In this document: piece after piece, positions 24,864 to 35,714 of the stretch
How the letters are laid out: every line of letters begins with the position of its first letter
How positions within the stretch are numbered: position 1 is the stretch's first letter
From: Myxocyprinus asiaticus
Lineage: Eukaryota > Chordata > Actinopteri > Cypriniformes > Catostomidae
Length of the DNA: 64,000 nt
NCBI RefSeq assembly: GCF_019703515.2
Contig: NC_059348.1
Coordinates: forward strand, 21,048,156-21,112,155
Direction: 5' to 3'
Position numbers and translations under genes: made by a program
The notes under the pieces: generated by a model
The model's input: only the letters and a program-made list of their open reading frames with translations
Told to the model about the DNA's origin: nothing
Database searches by the model: none

Positions 24864-25646
24864 AGGGTACAACGGAGCCAAAGGCACCCCTTAAGGAAAT
24901 TTAGCTTTTTTCTGGTCACAAAATGTATCAAGATCGAAAAAATTGATTTCTTTTTATTGAACATTGATAAAGCAACATAATTTGTGTGGGGGAAAAAATA
25001 ATAACGTAAAGTTGTTTTGATTAAAATTCAGTTTTTAAAAAAAAGATGGCGAGGGAGCCTTTTACACCACACTTGGGGTAAGTCTCCCTCAATTGGGGTA
25101 AAAGGCCCCAGGGGGTTTAAAGTGATATCGTGTAGGCTAGATATTGGGGCAATAGTTATAGTGCAAAATTTGAGAAAACAAGATGCTTTTTTTGAGTAAC
25201 AAATTAAGATAATACTTACTCAAAATAATTCACTTCAAAGAGTTTATAATTTCCTGTTAATTTCAAACACATTTGACATTTTATAGCATCTCAAGTATTC
25301 TATAAACAAACTAATCTCCATTGTTATTGTATCAGTCGATGTGAGTCCACTTTGAATTTTATTTATAACAAATCTATTCACCCAACTTTTAAAAAACAAT
25401 GTGTTTTACAGAAGCCTTTAACCCCTGCAACAGGGGGGCTTTTTACCCCAAATACCATCCTTTCACTTATGGGACAGTTATCGAAAAATTTTTTGATTTA
25501 ATAACCTTAAACAAAACTGAAAATGATAAATAAGTATTTTATCTAAAAAAAAAAAAAATTATTAATTTCAGAGATTTTCATTAGCTACATAAATTGACAT
25601 CATTGTAAAAAAATAAAATAAATAAAAAAATAAAAAACATTATATT

Positions 25647-25716
<70 letters not shown>

Positions 25717-25896
25717 CAAATTGCCTTAAAATCAACCTTTAGATGCAAAGATCTCATGGATCAGGAAATTTTTTGCAGTGCATATTGATAAATGGGCTGT
25801 TTAGAAAAGTGGTGTGCAGTTTTTTATGCTATTTAGTGTTTTGGGAGAAAATAAAATACTTTTACCCCTGGGGAGCCTTTAGCCCCGTTGTACCCT
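24864..25896. mobile_element. MITE-like element in the penk intron
   Basis: AGGGTACAACGGAGCCAAAG at 24864 is the imperfect inverted match of CTTTAGCCCCGTTGTACCCT ending at 25896. TA is present at each junction, consistent with Tc1/mariner-type TA duplication. The interior has more CCCC/GGGG blocks around 25070-25110 and 25420-25450 and a long TA microsatellite. No transposase. It fills nearly half of the 2.2-kb intron. Confidence 0.75.
25651..25713 (+). repeat. (TA)n microsatellite
   Basis: About 31 uninterrupted TA units inside the intronic MITE-like element of penk. Confidence 0.97.
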
Positions 25897-26418
25897 ATTT
25901 CATATCCAGATGTTTTTGTTGTAACTTTCATTTATACCAAATTATATATTTTTCTCAAGTTTGTACTTTTTTCAAATAGGCCTAAAACTTATGAATAAAA
26001 GAAATAAAATAAAAATAGGTGTACATTAAAGCTATCTTGAATTAATATAAAATATGATTATATTATTACATTTTTATAGTATGAACTATACATTTATGTG
26101 AACACAGAATACAGGCAGAAATAAATTGGTTAGTAAAGCATAGCAGTGATACATCCTTAACAATTTTGTCCTTTACTAGAAATGCTGCTTGAAAAAGCAC
26201 AAGACCTACTCAGATAATGCAATTAAGGATTTGTGAATACATATTTTGAAATCAAAGTATAAGTTATTAAAAGCAAGTTCTTCAAATGTAGTTCTCTCTG
26301 TGTTGTTATTTTTGCCATGAGAGATTGTTTTCGAACCTCTTTAGCAAGTTCAGCGATAATTAAATTTTCTGCTATGCATACTGGCTGTGGCATGTAACTA
26401 GTATAACAGTAATCAAGC

Positions 26419-26818
26419 TCAGAAATTAAGGGGGGCTCAGGGCAAAAATGCTACCAAAAGTGGCAAAAATACTCCCAAACTTCAGAATGTGGGGGCAAAA
26501 AATGCCTTATTACCTTTACCTTTATTTGTAACACCTGATATAGTCCCTAATATTCTATTCTCAGCCTAGTTATTCACATTATCACATTATTTGATGTTGA
26601 TTTAGGCTTAATTTAATGGGTAGGAGGTAATATATTCTTAGTATACTTTAATTATTCAGATTGAGAATGAAATTGAAGTAGATTAATGAAAGGATGACAA
26701 AGTATTTGTATGCATTTAGAGAGAAAAAAAAACGCCCTAATTAACATTAACAAAAGTTTCTGAAAATCAAATCCAGGGGGCAATTGTAGCCCCTAAATGT
26801 AAAAGTTCATTTCTGACA
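26419..26818. mobile_element. Uninterrupted copy of the GTCAGAAATTAA element in the penk intron
   Basis: Starts CTCAGAAATTAAGGGGGGCT and ends GTAAAAGTTCATTTCTGAC. It is the reverse-complement counterpart of 18047-19794 without the nested SINE and hAT-like insert, and gives the empty state of that element. It ends about 90 bp before the last penk exon. Confidence 0.7.
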
Positions 26819-26911
26819 ATGATAGTAAATATAATACTAGATTATATTTTTGTGTGCTCTGGTGGACCAAATAATTTCCTTTCATTGATTGTCCATTCAT
26901 CTCTCCCCTAG

Positions 26912-27505
26912 ACCTGCACATTAGAATGTGAAGGGACTGTGGACTCTAGAAAGCTTGAAATCTGCAAAGACATTCTGACCGAAGAGGAGCGCCTTGCCAT
27001 TGACAACCTCAAGCAAACAGAAGACAGAGCAGACCATCTACTCGCCAAGAAATATGGTGGCTTCATGAAGCGTTATGGGGGCTTCATGATTAAGAAGGCA
27101 GCACAGATTGGAGCCCCAATTGAGAGTGACGGTACAGAGACCATTAGTAAGAAATTAGGAGGCTTTATGAAGAAGGACAAGACAGAGGGCGGAGCTGAAG
27201 AACAACAGGTGGAACTGCTGAGAGAGATCCTTAGAGTTGGCCTTGGCTCAGAGTCAGATGACCAACATGACGGGGACATCGTCAAACGCTATGGGGGCTT
27301 TATGAGGAGCGTACAAGGGAACATTGGTCTAGAGGAGGCGGGAAGAGACCTGCACAAGCGTTATGGGGGCTTTATGCGCAGAGTGGGCAGGCCTGAATGG
27401 TTGGATAACCAGAAAAGCAATGGGTTTCTGAAACGCAGTTGGGAGGATGGAAGCGAGACAACACTGCCTGACATGCAGAAGAGATATGGAGGATTCATGG
27501 ATTAG
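26912..27505 (+). CDS. penk: Proenkephalin, coding exon 2 (opioid peptides)
   Basis: Encodes residues 46-242 and the stop TAG (27503-27505). Acceptor CCCCTAG precedes TCTLECEG, which completes the six-cysteine domain (C47, C51, C63). Opioid units flanked by dibasic sites: YGGFM at 27053 and 27074 (the latter YGGFMI before KK), LGGFM at 27155, YGGFMRSV at 27290, YGGFMRRVGR at 27362 (metorphamide-like, with Gly as amidation donor), SNGFL at 27416, and C-terminal YGGFMD at 27485. Prohormone convertases and carboxypeptidase would release Met-enkephalins, ligands of delta and mu opioid receptors. Mammalian precursors are about 267 residues; this is 242. The third unit lacks the essential Tyr and the Leu-enkephalin slot is destroyed. 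Which fish paralogue (penka or penkb) is undecided. Confidence 0.98.
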   Translation, partial: TCTLECEGTVDSRKLEICKDILTEEERLAIDNLKQTEDRADHLLAKKYGGFMKRYGGFMIKKAAQIGAPIESDGTETISKKLGGFMKKDKTEGGAEEQQVELLREILRVGLGSESDDQHDGDIVKRYGGFMRSVQGNIGLEEAGRDLHKRYGGFMRRVGRPEWLDNQKSNGFLKRSWEDGSETTLPDMQKRYGGFMD

Positions 27506-28074
27506 AATCTGATTAAGCAGATTAAAAAACAGACGCCCATCCTAAACAACCTCTCCCTACGCATTTCATGTTAATCCATTTTTGCTTTGTATTTATTTTT
27601 GTCTTTGCTGCTGAATATTCCTCCATAATGTATACAATGTACATTTGTGTTTTCAGTGACTAGGTTTTGTGAAGAATTGTTTTTTTTTTTTTAAAGAAAA
27701 ATACACATTCTCCCCTTCTCTGTGCTGTCAGTGCAGTTGCCCTTCACATGTGATATTTGGTAAAGATATGGACATCAGGCAGCTTAAGACACCCTTTTAT
27801 GCCACAGAGTGTTACACCTTCCTCATTTATTGATCTAACCATTCATAGGTCACATCACCATAAATTAAAAGTACTTTTCACAGTGTTGCTTGTTCTCTGA
27901 AGATCTCATCACATTAGCAGTTCTGCTTTACTCATTGCACAGGGAGGTTAAGTCTCCAGTCTACTGTCCGCACTTGATGTGTTTGATTAATGCATTTCTT
28001 TTAACAGCTGTTCAACAGCTTTTGTTCTTGTTTAAATCAACACAACATTTAAAGCTATTAGCTGTACAGAATAC

Positions 28075-28080
28075 AATAAA
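28075..28080 (+). terminator. penk: penk poly(A) signal AATAAA
   Basis: The first canonical AATAAA downstream of the stop codon, giving a 3' UTR of about 590 bases. The UTR includes a poly(T) run near 27680. An isolated ORF at 27890-28114 is within this UTR and not a gene. Confidence 0.65.
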
Positions 28081-28104
28081 TTCATCTTACTGCAGAAATG
28101 AAAT

Positions 28105-29330
28105 GTCTCAGTGAGATAATTGTTTCTCACAAATCAAGTCATCCCACTCTTGGAAGCTATTCTCTGTTAGAGTGTCATTGCCTTAATGCCTCAATAGAGG
28201 CTTTTGATTCAGGCCCCAACTTTTTTATTTTCACATATAATAGTCTTACAAACTGATATAGACCTTATTCACAGGAGCGTCATTTTTTATTTTTGACGGG
28301 AATGAATATGAAACTGTGAGGGATATATTTCACATTTCTTCAATGACATGCACTGTATAAAGCTGTCAAAAAGCTCCTAGATCACATATAATTTTCTACA
28401 ATTCATGTTGTTTGGAGTTTTTTGTGCACTAATTTTTCTTGTAAAGATATTGTTTCAATGGTAACGATCCAAACACACTTTAAACAACAGTACAACCCGG
28501 TGAAGAGACTAATACGTCTCTGTCCCTCACAGCTTCGTTGACATCCTGTCAAAATTCAAGGATGGCGCTTCTGTAAAAAAAGTCTATACTGGACAGGATT
28601 ACTGCATTACTGATTGTCACACGTATGTGAAATTCAGCATACTGCACTAATATCTTGAAGAAAATAAAAGACAATTCAAAAGGAACAGATAAATTACCAA
28701 GACATTTTACATTAAAAAAAATTAATGTAAAATTATTTTTACATTGTCTTTTAAAGAAAAAAAGACATAAAACTGAAAACAGCCCAATAAAGGAACTAGA
28801 TAAACTAGTCTAAATTAAAATGACAATTTTCAAAATAAGGGTTAAGTTTTTGGAGTAGGCTGTAAGTTTTATTATTTTTTAATGTAATTAATTTTGTTAT
28901 TTATTTAGAGGGGACACAGTAGCAGTCCTAACCCCCTTTGTACATGTGTGAGATACATTAGTATAGTTTTCCTTTAGAGTGGGACTGGACACGGGTTAAA
29001 ACCAGACCTAATAATAATAATAATAATAATAAAAAACTTAAAAAAATAAACCTCACTTTTGTTATTCTGAGGCCTTTTTTTAATTATTATTATTATTTAG
29101 AGTTTTCAAAGAGTTTTTTAAACTGTGAATTGAAGGCCGAGTGACACTTGAGAAACGCGATCTCGATCAATCACAACTCTACAAACAGCACTCAAATACA
29201 CTACTCCTACATGCCAATGGGCGAAGAGCGCTGAGTTACGTGACCGCAACACAACCCGTCTCGAGAGGTACTGCTGCACGCGCTGACTGTACCAGGTAAA
29301 CTTGAGTGAACGTGCTGTACCTGAAGTCAG
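28105..29330. other. Intergenic stretch between penk and the sdr16c5 remnant
   Basis: No gene. It contains (AAT)n at about 29011-29032 and another TTATTA-rich patch at 29080-29096. From about 29130 on the DNA becomes CpG-richer, leading into the probable promoter of the next gene. Confidence 0.5.
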
Positions 29331-29508
29331 TCTCGACTCTCTTGTCTGTCCACACGTGTGAAGTGGAGCAGTGAGTAGAAACATCATTCGCGAAGTGCGG
29401 GCCAGCTCTCGTCGTGTTCGTCCCATTTTAGTTTGAAGGAGAACATTTGATTTACCTGCACTACAACAACTCACCATCCGGGAACTTTGCAAATGCCACA
29501 ATGAGAAG
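29130..29508 (+). promoter_or_regulatory. CpG-rich promoter / 5' exon region of the sdr16c5-like gene
   Basis: This is the only CpG-rich patch between penk and the dehydrogenase exon. It ends in GCCACAATGAGAAG followed by a donor-like GTAAAC at 29509. Joining ATGAGAAG to the obvious downstream acceptors does not give the dehydrogenase frame, so this is better read as 5' untranslated sequence with a short upstream ATG. The minus-strand frame over the same bases is a shadow. Confidence 0.45.
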
Positions 29509-29760
29509 GTAAACACTTGTAATGTTACAGACTTGATAGAACTTCTCTTGTCTCATATTTACGGGACTTAAACTGCTACAGTTGTACTTTTTAAAACACC
29601 AGGACGGCCCTTAGACTATCCATATAAATCAGTTATCTTTTCAGTCTTTTCAGGTTTTTAGTGTTGAACTGAAATCCTGACTGCACTGGTGTACTGTAAT
29701 GTTTGTGAAACCAGCTAATAAGTCTACTGTGTGACTCACTGTTCAGTATTCTTATGTGTT

Positions 29761-30105
29761 ATGTTATTCACAAAGTCACCTGCACACCTCAAAATTAACT
29801 TTCTTTTGGAGACTCTTCGGTTGATACTGTTAACCATCTACTACCACTTGGAAGCCTTCATAAAGCTACTCATGAAGAAAGATGTGTCCTGTGAAATTGT
29901 GCTCATCACTGGGGCAGGTAGTGGAATTGGCAGACTTATGGCCCACGAGTTTGCCACACTGGACGTTTCACTGGTCCTATGGGACATCAGTGTGGACGGG
30001 CTGAAAGAGACTGCAAGGCAGGTTAAAGAAAAGGGAGCATAAAAGGTGCATTACTTCGAGTGTGACTGCAGTGACAGAGCAGTTGTCTGCCGAGTGGCAG
30101 ATCAG
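29761..30105 (+). pseudogene. sdr16c5: sdr16c5-like dehydrogenase, N-terminal (Rossmann) exon with premature stop
   Basis: From the ATG at 29761 the frame reads a hydrophobic N-terminus (LILLTIYYHLEAFIKLL), then EIVLITGAGSGIGRLMAHEF, the TGxxxGIG cofactor loop of classical short-chain dehydrogenases, and SLVLWDIS, whose aspartate favours NAD. It continues KETARQVKEKGA, then TAA at 30040-30042, and the same frame goes on as KVHYFECDCSDRAVVCRVAD to a phase-0 donor CAG/GTAAGC at 30106. In the SDR16C family (retinol dehydrogenases of endoplasmic reticulum or lipid droplets) the segment is uninterrupted, so the stop appears to truncate the enzyme. Adjacency to penk agrees with mammalian SDR16C5 next to PENK. 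A sequencing error at one base is the alternative. Confidence 0.75.
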
Positions 30106-30225
30106 GTAAGCCAAGTTCAACACTGCTCTCGTGGGTTGTGAAGGAAAAATCTGTCTACCTGGAATGAAGAGTGTTTCATTCAAAAACATAAATGGACCTT
30201 TACTGAATTCACTGCCATAGACAAT

Positions 30226-30275
30226 AGAAAATATGCTGATGTTGCTGTATGCATCGCAGGTGTCTCAAAGGGGAT
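30226..30275 (+). pseudogene. Possible relic of the next sdr16c5 exon
   Basis: After AG at 30226-30227 one frame reads KYADVAVCIAGVSKG and continues IKF into the adjoining repeat. It resembles the beta-4 region of SDR16C proteins (GDV.ILINNAG..TGKKF) with the two asparagines of NNAG missing. It is only about 16 residues long and is truncated at 30276 by a palindromic repeat. Could be chance; noted because it sits in the right order and orientation 120 bp after the preceding donor. Confidence 0.25.
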
Positions 30276-30926
30276 AAAGTTCACCCAAAAATGAAAATTC
30301 TCTCATCATTTACTCACCCTCATGCCATCCCAGATGTGTATGACTTTCTTTCATCTGCAGAACACAAATGAAGATTTTTAGAAGAATATGTCAGCTCAGT
30401 AGGCCCATACAATGCAAGTGAATGGTGGTTAGAACTTTGGAATGCCAAAAAAGCACATAAATGCAGCACAAAAGTCATATATAAGACTCCAGTAGTTAAA
30501 TCCATATCTTCAGAAGCTAAATGATAGCTGTAGGTGAGAAACAGATCAATATTTAAGTACTTTTTTACTAACAATCTCCACTCACTTTTCACTTCAACGT
30601 TCTTTTGTTTTTTGGTGATTTGCAATCTTCGTGCATTTCGCCACCTGCTGGTTTGGGCTGGTCAAAGGCGGAGATTTATAGTAATAAAAATGACTTAAAT
30701 ATTGATCTGTTTTAGATTGGTTCTGAAAACATGGATGTAACCACTGGAGTCTTATAGATGACTTTTGTGCTGCATTTATGTGCTTTTTGAGCTTCAAAGT
30801 TTTGGTCACCATTCACTTGCAGTGTATGGACCTACAGAGCTGAGATATTCTTCGAAAAATCTTTGTGTTCTGCAGAAGAAAAAAGTCATACACATCTGAG
30901 ATGGCATGAGGGTGAGTAAATGATGA
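30276..30926. mobile_element. Long palindromic MITE-like repeat ('ttcacccaaa' family)
   Basis: Begins AAAGTTCACCCAAAAATGAA, TTTACTCACCCTCATGCCAT, and ends in the inverted counterpart ATGGCATGAGGGTGAGTAAA. The halves match over much of their length (AAGACTCCAGTAGTTAAATC versus GTAACCACTGGAGTCTTA), forming an imperfect hairpin of about 650 bp. The open frames in it are shadows. Confidence 0.8.
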
Positions 30927-30928
30927 GG

Positions 30929-31789
30929 CTAGGGGTGTCCCGATACCATTTTTCTGAGAATGAGTATGAGTACCGATACTTCCGATACTTGTTCTGTTTT
31001 TTTTTTCCTTCACTCCATATCAAAAGTTTTATAATCAAAATGGTGTTTAAATTAATTAATAAATTCATTAAAACTTTAATAAAATTAAAACATAACAATT
31101 AATTTTAACATGATATTGTATTATTTTTTTTATCAAATGAAGTGCATTTATACAGAACCTCACAGCACAATCCAAAATACAACACTGGAGTTATATTTTG
31201 TCAAATAAAATGCTGCATAACAGAGCATCATAGATGTTATCTGATGTTAACTTTACAGTAGTGATATATTTCTGTCATTCTTTTTTTCCTATAAATGTAC
31301 CTTTTATTTTGAAGTGTTTCTGTGTTGTTTTGACCAAGGAGCGCTGACGTTATGACGGCAGATTCCCACTCTGGAAAACGTGATTCAAAGTGATTATTAA
31401 ACCGCAAAAGGCTGCTATTTAATTAAATAAGTCTGTACTGTGTATGTGCCTCGCACTAACACTTGAATTTGCACTCTGTTTACTGTCCTCTGCTACAAGC
31501 AGAGCACGTGATGCTCATGACGGTGTTTTCCCTGTATGAGCCAAGGAGGAGCCTTAAAAGGTATGAGAAGTCTGCATCAGCACAACACTGTCTCCACACA
31601 TTCACAAGCGCTCGCATTTGAATTGCATGCAAACTATATATTTATCTCATTAAATCGCAGCTTTTGCTGTTAAATAATCTCACTAGGACATAACGTGATT
31701 TTAATTTATGGGCTGAATGTTTACGTAATGACATTCATATGTCAGATGGTATCGGTTTTTGGTATCTGAGTATTTTTACAAGTATGACT
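30929..31789. repeat. Interspersed repeat with GTCCCGATACC end
   Basis: Starts TAGGGGTGTCCCGATACCAT, followed by GAGTATGAGTACCGATACTT, and ends near ATGGTATCGGTTTTTGGTAT-CTGAGTATTTTTAC. The GGTATCGG/CCGATACC ends are inverted. I recognise the style as a fish hAT-like element but cannot fix its family. Confidence 0.5.
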
Positions 31790-33150
31790 AGTGGTCGACC
31801 GATATGGGTTTTTTAATGGCCGATGCCGATATCCAGAGAGCAGGGTGGCCGATACAATGCCGATATATCACACAATTTAATATAGTAAATAACAAAGAAA
31901 ATTGCTAAAAAATAATAATAAACTCTTACTTAGCACTGTATTTACTAATTTTCACACAAAACTAAAAAATAATATTGTATTTTAAAAGGTAGATAGCAGT
32001 TTCTTCAGATTTCTGTTTAGTCATCAAATTTTAGTAATTTATTTGCACATGAAGAAATTGTTAATATATAAGAAAGAAGGAAATAACAGTACACACAGTA
32101 GTCCAGCAACCATGGATGGCATGTCGACGTTAGCAATCGCATTTACTCAAAAAATATTGAATCAAACCAATTGTACATACAGTGCATAGTGAATAAGACA
32201 TTTACTTATAGCACACGTGAAGCGCTTTTACCTTGGGCTGCATCCGAGAACCTAGGCAGCTGACTTGCTACCTTGCTGCCTAATCAGTTAATGGCTTAAC
32301 TGACAGCTGTTTTGAATGAATGGAACTCTTAAGGAAACTGGTCTCCAAACAGTTTGAAAAGCACCTTATTTTCATTGTACCTCCGTAAACAGCCTCCGTA
32401 GGCAGCATTTTCCTGGTTTCAGATGCAACCTTGAAGTTGCACTCACGTGCTTGTGCAGATCCAGCGCAAGCAGCAGCAATCTCCTGACAGTTCAAACGGC
32501 CTGGATCACCTGCTTGGATTGAGACAGACGGACCGTCATGATCTGTGAATGAGAAGAACTTTTGATCCTGAAGTTTTTGATTCTGGCTGATAGAATACGC
32601 GCTTCAGAGGAAGATATTAGATGAGCGCTCGATGGGAAGAAAATGCTGGATTTTCATGAGGTTCGTGAATTACATCTGTTTAAACGAGATATCTGCATAT
32701 TTTCAGATGGTATACAATAGAAGTTTTATTTATATTTGCTTTTTATCATTAGAAAAGTTACAGGGAAATGTTGACGAGAGGCTGTTTGAATACGTGCTTT
32801 AGAGGTAAATAAATGAGCACAACGCAGGATCCTGGATCTGCTGAAATTGTGTGAGGTTGGTTTATTACATCTGTTTAAATGAGATATGTGCATATTTGCA
32901 GACGATATATGATGTTAGTTTTATTGATATTTGCCTTTTTATCATTAGACAAGACAGTTAAAAGTTACAGGGAACTGTTGAGGAGAAAGAGGGAAAATGA
33001 AACAGGCGAGCACTTTAACATTATGAGCTCAAACGCGTCTGCCGCAGCTCTGATATGCGGACCATTTAAATGAGACTGTTGCACACCGCTCTATTATTGT
33101 AGTAACATGATGGCATGTGACAGCAAAACAAACCCTGACTGGTAGTTTAC
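31790..33150. repeat. Interspersed repeat starting TAGTGGTCGACCGATAT, composite
   Basis: The start TAGTGGTCGACCGATATGGG followed by GGCCGATGCCGATATCC looks like the end of a known type of fish DNA transposon. The block contains a region shared with 4890-4948 (at 32225-32500) and a tandem duplication (32580-32980). No protein recognised; the frame at 32879-33073 lies in the duplicated unit. Confidence 0.4.
32580..32980 (+). repeat. About 195-bp tandem duplication
   Basis: GAGGTTCGTGAATTACATCT (32658) and GAGGTTGGTTTATTACATCT (32853) begin parallel tracts 195 bp apart that continue ATATCTGCATATTTTCAGAT versus ATATGTGCATATTTGCAGAC. The homology also extends upstream (ATACGCGCTTCAGAGG versus ATACGTGCTTTAGAGG). 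Confidence 0.75.
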
Positions 33151-33631
33151 ATGTCTCAGTCGCTTCACATGCAAGCAGGCAATTTTCGGTGCCCTCAAGA
33201 AAAAAAAAATAAATAAAAAAATAAAAAAACTCTGCCTACTATAGTGTATTTATTCCACTTTTTCAGATGGATGAGTAAGAGTATTATGTCAGTAGATTGA
33301 TGCTGCAACCAGTTCTGCCAGTTGTATAACTTGATGAAATATATGTGAAATGTTTCCCAAATGTACTAATGTAAAGAAGCATGTATTTCATAACACCTTT
33401 TATTCCCAGTCATGGCTTGAACACCAAGGACCCTTTAGAACTCCTTATTTAATGCAGCTGTGACAATTACTTATGCCACTACTGACAAAATCGAGCAGAT
33501 AAAGCAACACCTGTTTGTGTGGGCTGTGAGATAGACTTTAGTGCATAAAATAGGCCAGTTAGTTCCAACCCATTCTTGGTCTTGAATGTGTTTTGGACAG
33601 TAGAGCCATAATTTTCAAGGCTGCAGTATTT

Positions 33632-34083
33632 GGGGGCCTGGGTAGCTCAGCAAGTAAAGACGCTGACTACCATACCTGGAGTTGCAAGTTCAAATCCAGA
33701 GCATGCTGAGTGACTCCAGTCAGGCTTCCTAAGCAACCAGTTGGCCCGGTTGCTAGGGTGGGTAGAGTCACGTTGGGTTAACCACCTCGTGGTCACGATA
33801 ATGTGGTTCTCGCATTCTGTGGGGTGCATGGTGAGTTGTGCGTGGATACCGCAGAGAATAGTGTGAGCCTCCACACGCGCTACGTCTCCACAGTAACGCA
33901 CTCAACAAGCCACGTGATAAGATGTATGGATTGACTGTCTCAGACACAAAGGCAACTGAGATTCGTCCTCTGCCACCCGGATTGAGGCGAGTCACAACGC
34001 CACCACTAGGACCTAGAGCGCATTGGGAATTGGCCATAACAAATTGGGGAGAAAAGGGGAGAAAATCCACACACACAAAAAAA
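33632..34083 (+). mobile_element. Full-length tRNA-headed SINE with 13-bp target-site duplication
   Basis: The head GGGGGCCTGGGTAGCTCAGC has a Pol III A box and GTTGCAAGTTCAAATCC the B box. The tail GGAATTGGCCATAACAAATT ends in CACACACAAAAAAA. The duplication GGCTGCAGTATTT (33619-33631) and GGCTGCAATATTT (34084-34096) differ at one base. It gives the reference structure for the other copies in the window and lies within the space that separates the two sdr16c5 exons. Confidence 0.92.
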
Positions 34084-34157
34084 GGCTGCAATATTTGAAT
34101 GAGAAGTAGCATTCTTTATTATTTAAATGTCCTCTGTGCTTTTTACAGAAACACATA

Positions 34158-35714
34158 CAGTTGAAGTCAGAAGTTTACATACACCTTAGCTAAATACATT
34201 TCAGCTCAGTTTTTTTCACAATTCCTGACCTTTAATTGTAGAAAGCATTCCCTGTCTTAGGTCAGTTAGGATCACTACTTTATTTAAGAATGTGAAATGT
34301 CAGAATAATAGTAGAGAGAATGATTTATTTCAGCTTTTATTTCTTTCATCACATTCCCAGTGGGTCAGAAGTTTACATGGGTAGCCTTCCACAAGCTTCT
34401 CACAATAAGTTGATGGAATTTTGGCCCATTCCTCCAGACAGAACTGGTGTAACTGAGTCAGGTTTGTAGGCCTCCTTGCTTGCGCACGCTTTTTCAGTTC
34501 TGCCCACACATTTTCTATCTGACTGAGGTCAGAGCTTTGTGATGGCCACTCCAATACCTTGACTTTGTTGTCCTTAAGCCATGATTTTGCCACAACTTTG
34601 TAGGTATGCTTGGGTCATTGTCCATTTGGAAGACCCATTTGCGACCGAGCTTTAACTTCCTGGCAGATGTCTTGAGATGTTGCTTCAATATATCCACATC
34701 ATTTTCCTTCCTCATGATGCCATCTATTTTGTGAAGTGCACCAGTCCCTCCTGCATCAAAGCACTCCCACAACATGATGCTGCCACCCCCATGCTTCACA
34801 GTTAGTATGGTGTTCTTCGGTTTGCAATCCTCACCTTTTTTCCTCCAAACATAACGATGGTCATTATGGCCAAACAGTTAAATTTTTGTTTCATTAGACC
34901 AGAGGACATCTCTCCAAAAAGTAAGATCTTTGTCCCCATGTGCACTTGCAAACTGTAGTTTGGATTTTTTATGGTGGTTTTGGAACAGTGGCTTCTTCCT
35001 TGCTAAGCAGCTTTTCAGGTTATGTTGATATAGGACTTGTTTTACTGTGGCTATAGATACTTGTCTATCTGTTTCCTCCAGAATCTTCTCAAGGTCCTTT
35101 GCTGTTGTTCTGGGATTGATTTTCACTTTTCGCACCAAACTACGTTCATCTCTAGGAGACAGAATGCGTCTCCTTCCTGAGCGGTATGATGGCTGCGTGG
35201 TCCCATGGTGTTTATACTTGCGTACTATTGTTTGTATAGATGAACGTGGTACCTTCAGGCGTTTGGAAATTGCTCCCAAGGATGAACTAGACTTGTGAAA
35301 GTCCACAATTTTCTGAGGTCTTGGCTGATTTTCCCATGATGTCAAGCAAAGAGGCACTGATTTTGAAGGTAGGCCTTAAAATACATCCACAGGTACACCT
35401 CCAATTCAGTACACTATCAGAAGCTAATTGACTAAAGGCTTGACGTAATTTTCTGGAATTTTCCAAGCTTCTTAAAGGCACAGTAAACTTAGTGTATTAA
35501 GCTTCTGACCCACTGGAATTGTGATATAGTCCATTAAAAGTGAAACAATCTGTCTGTAAACAATTGTTGGAAAAATTACTCATGTCATGCACAAATTAGA
35601 TGTCCTAAACGACTTGCAAAAACTATAGTTTGCTAATATGAAATCTGTGGAGTGGTTAAAAAATGCATTTTAATGACTTCAACCTAAGTGTATGCAAACT
35701 TCTAACTTCAACTG
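34158..35714 (-). mobile_element. Full-length, mutated Tc1-like transposon
   Basis: The left TIR CAGTTGAAGTCAGAAGTTTA (34158) and right TIR ending ACTTCTAACTTCAACTG (35714) are inverted, with TA outside the left end and TT outside the right. The Sleeping Beauty/Tdr-like class has similar TIRs and size. An inner direct-repeat-like GTGGGTCAGAAGTTTACATG at 34360 matches the inner repeats of such elements. The transposase is broken (separate entry). Confidence 0.92.
34330..35357 (-). pseudogene. Tc1 transposase, inactivated
   Basis: Read on the minus strand, 35357-34878 gives the paired-like helix-turn-helix half (ISKRLKVPRSSIQTIVRKYK), a GRRR hook and the first catalytic region, WRDVLWSNETKI. 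The catalytic aspartate (DET) has become Asn. A stop follows, then 34799-34515 (GGGSIMLWECFDAGGTGALH, VFQMDNDP with the second aspartate) and, after a frameshift, 34593-34330 (DLSQIENVWAELKKR, with the Glu of the DDE triad). Several stops or shifts plus the D-to-N change make it non-functional. In life it would cut and paste the element at TA sites in the nucleus. Confidence 0.9.

Noticed and set aside
27073..27285. Minus-strand frame opposite penk
   Set aside because: Shadow of the proenkephalin exon.
29495..29508. ATGAGAAG before a donor as start codon of the sdr16c5-like protein
   Set aside because: Joining it to visible acceptors upstream of the Rossmann exon gives the wrong frame.
29118..29516. 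132-codon minus-strand frame
   Set aside because: Lies in a CpG-rich promoter-like region of the + strand gene; no recognisable protein features.
33632..33720. tRNA-like sequence with A and B boxes
   Set aside because: It is the head of a SINE repeated four times in the window with long bodies and target-site duplications, not a functional tRNA gene.
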